In this document: piece by piece, positions 7,390 through 10,452 of the stretch
Layout of the letters: the number at the start of each line of letters is the position of its first letter
Numbering within the stretch: position 1 is the first letter of the stretch
DNA from: Oehlia diaphana
Lineage: Eukaryota > Glomeromycota > Glomeromycetes > Glomerales > Glomeraceae
Assembly (NCBI GenBank): GCA_003833135.1
Contig: QZLH01002728.1
Coordinates: forward strand, 1,733 to 12,184
Direction of reading: 5' to 3'
Length of the DNA stretch: 10,452 nucleotides
Notes under the pieces: model-generated
What the model was told of the DNA's origin: nothing
Seen by the model: only the letters and a program-made list of their open reading frames with translations
Databases searched by the model: none
Made by a program: the position numbers and the translations under genes

Positions 7390-7650
7390 CATATAATCTA
7401 AAAATTACTACCTTCATATAGTCTAATTACTACATTTATATAATCTAGTTACCCTTACTATATAACCTAATGATCATCATATAATTCATCTACCACTTTC
7501 ATATAATCTGGTTACCACCATTACTATAATCTAGTTATCATCATTATATAATTTTTATAATCCACCTAACACTTTTCATATAATTTAGTCACCACCATAT
7601 AGTTTTAATTACCACCATATAATCAGATTATTACCACATAATCTGAAAAA
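7390..7650 (+). repeat. Minisatellite of CATATAATCTAGTTACCAC units
   Basis: About 11-13 degenerate units, each with a TATAATCTAGTTACC core followed by an ACCATT- or CTTTC-like linker, are repeated with a period near 20-24 bp. The array stops immediately before the coding-remnant cluster that starts at 7655. Confidence 0.85.
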
Positions 7651-7654
7651 TTAA

Positions 7655-7801
7655 CCGATCAAGAAACAGGATTCTAAAGCTAACAGAGCCAAAAAAGGTA
7701 AGGAAATGTTAACCCATTCAGAAAACTGGCTGTGGAGTAAATAGAGCGGAATAGCAAGGCAAGCAATTACCCTTATACAAAATAAAAATGTAATTGAATA
7801 A
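7655..7801 (+). pseudogene. Coding remnant, unrecognised, one in-frame stop
   Basis: Frame opens after a TAA at 7652-7654, reads through basic residues (KKQDSKANRAKKGKEML), has an ATG at 7706, then a TAG at 7742-7744, and continues to TAA at 7799-7801. The final codons lie inside the 21-bp motif that recurs at 8403, so the apparent protein end may really be regulatory DNA. Local GC is much higher than in the repeats on the left. The minus-strand hydrophobic frame over the same bases (7651-7893) is probably its shadow. No family recognised. Confidence 0.3.
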
Positions 7802-7804
7802 AAG
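7769..7804 (+). promoter_or_regulatory. Shared upstream element, copy 1
   Basis: ACCCTTATA (7769-7777) is followed by AAAATGTAATTGAATAAAAG (ending at 7804). The longest exact match with copy 2 is 21 bp and the ACCCTTATA block is also identical; only the spacer differs in length (6 versus 31 bases). It lies about 40 bases before the ATG at 7844. AATAAAAG resembles a weak TATA box, while AATAAA would also be a poly(A) signal for the preceding frame. Placement ahead of two separate genes favours a promoter or intergenic control element. Confidence 0.5.
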
Positions 7805-7842
7805 GTAGGTACCAAGTATCTATACAGATAAACAGTACATAA

Positions 7843-8325
7843 CATGACATATACCGCAGAAAGTTGGCAGCAATTCCCGAACTTGTAGATCACATCCTGG
7901 AATACATTCTAAGTAACAATTTCAGACCACATCTTCTAGAAATCAGCCCAATCTGGAGAGCTGAAGCTGAACGAATACTCTGGAAGTGGCATAAAGAAGC
8001 CAAGAAGGCATACAAACAGGCGGCAAATATATGTAAGAAAGCTGAAAGGGCTTTCTGGTGAGACTGTGCAGGTGGTGGTATAAATCTCAATAAACTTACT
8101 GATGAAATAGAGAAACTTATTCGAGAAGAGCGTACCAGATTCAGAGAAATGGCAGTCATAAAACAAGCTATTCTCTGTTGTAGCTTTGTATCAGAAGAAA
8201 CTAATAAGGAAGAATACATCCAGATGATACGCAACTTCAAGTTACTAAAGGATGAAGATATTACTGATAAAGATGTGTTCGGTGACTCAAATGACGATTC
8301 TGATGACTCAGATGGTGAAAAATAG
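7843..8325 (+). pseudogene. Unrecognised charged helical protein, one in-frame TGA
   Basis: The frame is open from 7843 (after TAA 7840-7842) for 160 codons to TAG at 8323-8325, broken only by TGA at 8059-8061. The first part is predicted helical and basic (strings RAEAERILWKWHKEAKKAYK and QAANICKKAERAFW). The second has charged helices (LTDEIEKLIREERTRFREM), and the end is strongly acidic (GDSNDDSDDSDGEK). No ATG starts this frame. An ATG at 7844 in another frame gives MTYTAESWQQFPNL before a stop and could be the original start after a small indel. The gene lies between the two copies of the shared element and is followed by a stem-loop. Minus-strand frames here are shadows. I do not know the family. 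Confidence 0.6.
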
Positions 8326-8328
8326 TTT

Positions 8329-8360
8329 AGAAAGACAGTACTAATCTGTCTTTCTCTTTT
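8329..8360 (+). terminator. Stem-loop with T tract right after the stop codon
   Basis: Perfect 10-bp arms AGAAAGACAG (8329-8338) and CTGTCTTTCT (8346-8355) with a seven-base loop, followed by CTTTTTT. It starts three bases after the TAG of the preceding frame. Fungal genes do not normally end at such hairpins, whereas some large DNA viruses of protists cleave transcripts at 3' hairpins. A role as a 3'-end signal is inference from position only. Confidence 0.5.
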
Positions 8361-8362
8361 TT

Positions 8363-8423
8363 ACCCTTATAAGATAAGCAAACAATTAATTTTATTTTCA
8401 GAAAAAATGTAATTGAATAAAAG
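8363..8423 (+). promoter_or_regulatory. Shared upstream element, copy 2
   Basis: ACCCTTATA (8363-8371) and AAAATGTAATTGAATAAAAG (ending at 8423) repeat the blocks seen at 7769-7804. The longer spacer includes TTTTATTTTCAG, which resembles a splice acceptor. The element lies 22 bases before the ATG at 8446. Confidence 0.5.
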
Positions 8424-8445
8424 AGGAACTTAAAAAGTTTACAAG

Positions 8446-8769
8446 ATGTCAACACATCAAGCAAGAAGTGCCCAATACAGACAAGTAGTCTGATCAGTTC
8501 TAGCTGAACTCAAGCAGATGCCTGTCAAGTTCATCTTATATTCACACTCAAATACAAAATTGCAGAAATATAAGGAGGAGATTCACCAAATCCGTAAAGT
8601 ACAAACAGCGATAACCAATAAAGAAATAACCCGTATGATGCAAATTAATCTAGACCCACATTATGAGGTAGTCTTTGAACGTTATGATACCTGTCGCCCA
8701 TAGGATAAAAAAAATTTATCATATGTTGCCACTGACATGGTGAGAGTTCTTAAAAGAATGCTTGATTAA
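8446..8769 (+). pseudogene. Unrecognised small protein, two in-frame stops
   Basis: ATG at 8446 opens a 107-codon frame ending in TAA at 8767-8769. It is interrupted by TGA at codon 16 (8491-8493) and TAG at codon 86 (8701-8703), but the frame never shifts. The reading resumes convincingly after each stop: SVLAELKQMPVKFILYSHSN after the first and SYVATDMVRVLKRMLD after the second. The central part is lysine-rich and probably helical (KLQKYKEEIHQIRKVQ). A shorter reading from the ATG at 8518 to 8703 would miss both ends. The gene lies 120 bases downstream of its neighbour, on the same strand, with a near-identical upstream element. Family unknown. Confidence 0.6.
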
Positions 8770-9244
8770 AATAAAAATTAGTACAAAAATTAAAATTTCT
8801 TACTAAATTTCAATTTGCGATAGTTTCCCCATATTTTTATTTATTAACCAATAATAAAAATTATTGTGGCATGTTTTACTCATAAGAAAATGGCAAAAAG
8901 AATATGTTAAATATTTTTACTGATGAAATATATTTTATTAATTTTTAACTGCGGAATTCGGGACTATGAAATTTCTATTAAATTCCACTCCTATTTATAA
9001 AAATTATTCAAAAATTATTCTTATATATTCTATAAAGAAATTATTTTTACTATTCTCTTGCTACGCCACCTATTTCTTTTAACAACTAACTAAATAAATT
9101 TATAAATAGAACTAATCTAAAAATAAAATGAACTATTTTTATAAATACAACTATTCTAAAAATAAATAATTAAAAATAATATTGTGTAACTATGTTCTAT
9201 CATTTCTTTTAACTATTTTGGTTAAATATTATTCCTTCGGCTAA
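8770..9244. other. AT-rich spacer between the remnant cluster and the polymerase fragment
   Basis: No gene is supported. A diverged tandem duplication, TTATAAATAGAACTAATCTAAAAATA then TTATAAATACAACTATTCTAAAAATA, lies at about 9100-9168. Related strings with TTTCTTTTAAC occur near 9074 and 9206. No copy of the 21-bp shared element is found before the polymerase fragment. Confidence 0.5.
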
Positions 9245-10039
9245 ATGTTTACCCATCAGTTAATTATTTATCCATCAGTTAATTATCAGTTATTACAACA
9301 TCGTGATCAGGTACATATAGGAAAGGAGTTAACAGACTCAAACTTTATGGCCAACATTGCTATAGGAACATCTGAAGAGTATGACTATACTTCATTTCTC
9401 ATAGTATACAGTCAAACAATCCAGAATATTCTTCAGGATGAACGAAATCAATTGGGGTCAATCAAAGTAAGAATTGGAATATTTGCTACAATAAGATGTT
9501 TAGATTTTTACCTTGAGGGATTATTTAGAGATGGCAACTTTAGTGATGATGATGGAATAGAGTATATCTACAGATATAACATACCATTTAAAACTAGAAA
9601 TATGCCAATTCTACCATCAACAGATATTAATAGAACATTTAACTTTGCATTAGCGAGAATCATGCAGAAAGTAGAAGACTATGTAAATTACAAATCAGGT
9701 TGGGAATTCTATCATGTAGAAAAAATATTTATAGAAATTTCACAATTTCAACTACCTAGTACAAGAGTAGGATACATACCACTTCCAAAAGATCTTGCAG
9801 CAAAAAAGGAAGTAGTAAATCCAGCTAATGATGATAACAAATGCTTCCAGTAAGCAATCCTAGCAGTATTACATCCAGTAGAAAAGAATGCAGAAAGAAT
9901 TTTCAAGTATAAGGAGTATGTAAAAGAGTTAAACTTCAAAGGTATCGAATTCTCAGTACAAGTTGATAAGGTAATTCTAAGAAGATTTGAGCGACAGAAT
10001 CCAACTATTGCTCTCTGTATCTGTGAATCAGTGATATAA
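9245..10039 (+). pseudogene. Polinton/Maverick-type DNA polymerase B, N-terminal region, broken and truncated
   Basis: From the ATG at 9245 there are 202 codons to a TAA (9851-9853). The same frame then continues for 61 more codons to TAA at 10037-10039. Residues 176-184 (GYIPLPKDL) and 192-202 (NPANDDNKCFQ), then LHPVEKNAERIFKYKEY and FERQNPTIA past the stop, are hallmarks of the region ahead of the exonuclease and palm domains in Polinton-linked polymerases (DNA_pol_B_2 type). Those enzymes run to about a thousand residues; no zinc finger, exonuclease or polymerase motif is present, so this copy cannot polymerise. The homology ends at about 10010, close to a palindrome block. The first ~20 residues come from a tandem repeat and are probably not native. 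Family assignment is from recognition only. Confidence 0.72.
9253..9286 (+). repeat. Tandem duplication inside the apparent N-terminus
   Basis: CCATCAGTTAATTAT occurs at 9253-9267 and 9272-9286, a 19-bp period, with a partial third copy directly after. It makes the start codon at 9245 doubtful, since the encoded residues come from repeat slippage. Confidence 0.75.
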
Positions 10040-10180
10040 AAATTTTATAAATGACCTTAGTCATATGTACAATGACCATGATCATATATATTTTTGGTCA
10101 TAACTATATGACTTTTGATTATAATTATGACCAATATGACCAAAGTCATAGTCTTAGTCATATGACTTTATAATAGAAAT
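10040..10180. repeat. Palindrome cluster built from TGACC/GGTCA and AGTCATATG words
   Basis: TTGGTCATAA (10094-10103) and TTATGACCAA (10125-10134) are perfect 10-bp arms around a 21-base loop. CTTAGTCATATG appears directly repeated at 10056-10067 and 10153-10164. Outer GACTTT/AAAGTC arms nest with them. The block begins exactly where the polymerase fragment stops, which suggests that an insertion or rearrangement truncated that gene. It might be a small foldback element, but no target duplication is visible. Confidence 0.7.
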
Positions 10181-10251
10181 TCGTACAATGTAAATCTAAA
10201 TTTACTTTTATAACAAAATACCACACAAAAGTTGTTCAATTATGCATAAAT

Positions 10252-10452
10252 ATGAAGTCTAAAAAAAAATTACAGGTGTTTTTTCAAAAATTTAACAAAA
10301 TGACAACTAAACAACCACATAACTTCCAAGTATTTTTTACATTAGTAAAAAACCCAAATAATTCTACAAACGCTTTAGCAGTATGTAATTGGTGTGTAAC
10401 TAAACATGGTGGCTTATCAGCTGCGCAAGTTAAACCTGAATGTTGCACTTCA
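10252..10452 (+). CDS. BED-type zinc-finger N-terminus, hAT transposase-like, cut by window end
   Basis: An ATG at 10252 opens 67 codons in frame to the window edge; a second in-frame ATG at 10300 is an equally good start. The part after 10300 reads FFTLVKNPNNSTNALAVCNW, with a CxxC pair (codons 29 and 32 counted from the second ATG), then TKHGGLSAAQVKPECC. The layout fits the first half of a BED-type zinc finger, the DNA-binding module at the N-terminus of many hAT transposases and host proteins derived from them. The histidine half and the hAT catalytic and dimerisation domains would lie beyond the window. No stop codon interrupts the visible part. An upstream A-run and AT-rich leader show no clear promoter. 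Confidence 0.6.
   Translation, partial: MKSKKKLQVFFQKFNKMTTKQPHNFQVFFTLVKNPNNSTNALAVCNWCVTKHGGLSAAQVKPECCTS

Noticed and set aside
7651..7893. Hydrophobic minus-strand frame that looks like a membrane protein
   Set aside because: It is antisense to the plus-strand remnant and the shared upstream element. Its hydrophobicity follows from reading A-rich DNA in reverse.
7890..8240. 116-codon minus-strand frame opposite the helical remnant
   Set aside because: It is the antisense of a better plus-strand frame with charged helices and an acidic tail. The antisense product is Ser/Phe/Leu-rich with no domain.
7864..8490. TGA decoded as an amino acid in the 7.8-8.8 kb cluster
   Set aside because: TGG is used normally for tryptophan in the same frames and only one TGA occurs in each. 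TAG and TAA also interrupt neighbouring frames, so decay is simpler.
8704..8720. GATAAA/TTTATC hairpin as a second terminator
   Set aside because: It follows a TAG that appears to be an internal stop, since the frame continues to 8769. The hairpin is A/T only and short.

Overview
This window looks like nuclear DNA from a fungus of the Rhizophagus type (arbuscular mycorrhizal, Glomeromycotina). It is extremely AT-rich and dominated by satellites and transposon debris. It holds a short spliced gene with compact introns, and protein fragments of families that I know to be amplified in such genomes: a Myb/SANT-like protein, the N-terminal part of a Polinton-type DNA polymerase, and a BED-finger hAT-like protein. 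The taxon is inferred from this style and was not tested. I see no rRNA, tRNA, CRISPR or bacterial-style operon.

Layout. 1-591 is AT-rich with a small minus-strand coding relic. About 602-2356 appears to be a single insertion flanked by an exact 14-bp direct repeat, with weakly matching inverted ends. Its interior is about 25 copies of a ~49-bp hairpin unit. 2499-3060 is a more GC-rich island with one short open frame and several hairpins. 3066-4470 is AT-rich and ends in two tandem arrays, the second with a 50-bp period. 4713-4830 carries strong palindromes. 4857-5433 on the minus strand is a hidden four-exon Myb/SANT-like gene whose splice phases agree at all three introns; it has one in-frame stop. 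5448-6275 is AT-rich with a small tandem repeat. 6276-6671 is a clear MITE with ~84-bp terminal inverted repeats and TA at both edges. 6674-7650 is repeats.

7655-8769 is a compact plus-strand cluster of unrecognised coding remnants. An identical 21-bp motif precedes the two main frames, and a strong stem-loop follows the first. 9245-10039 is the N-terminal region of a Polinton/Maverick-type family B polymerase. It has one in-frame stop and is cut off before any catalytic domain. 10040-10180 is a palindrome-rich block. 10252-10452 starts a BED-type zinc-finger (hAT-like) gene that runs off the window.

The genes do not form a pathway. They are remnants of selfish elements, mostly disabled by isolated stop codons with the frame otherwise kept. 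The most interesting items are the spliced Myb/SANT gene, the paired motif in the 7.7-8.8 kb cluster, and the satellite-bearing insertion. I cannot demonstrate a new functional system from sequence alone.
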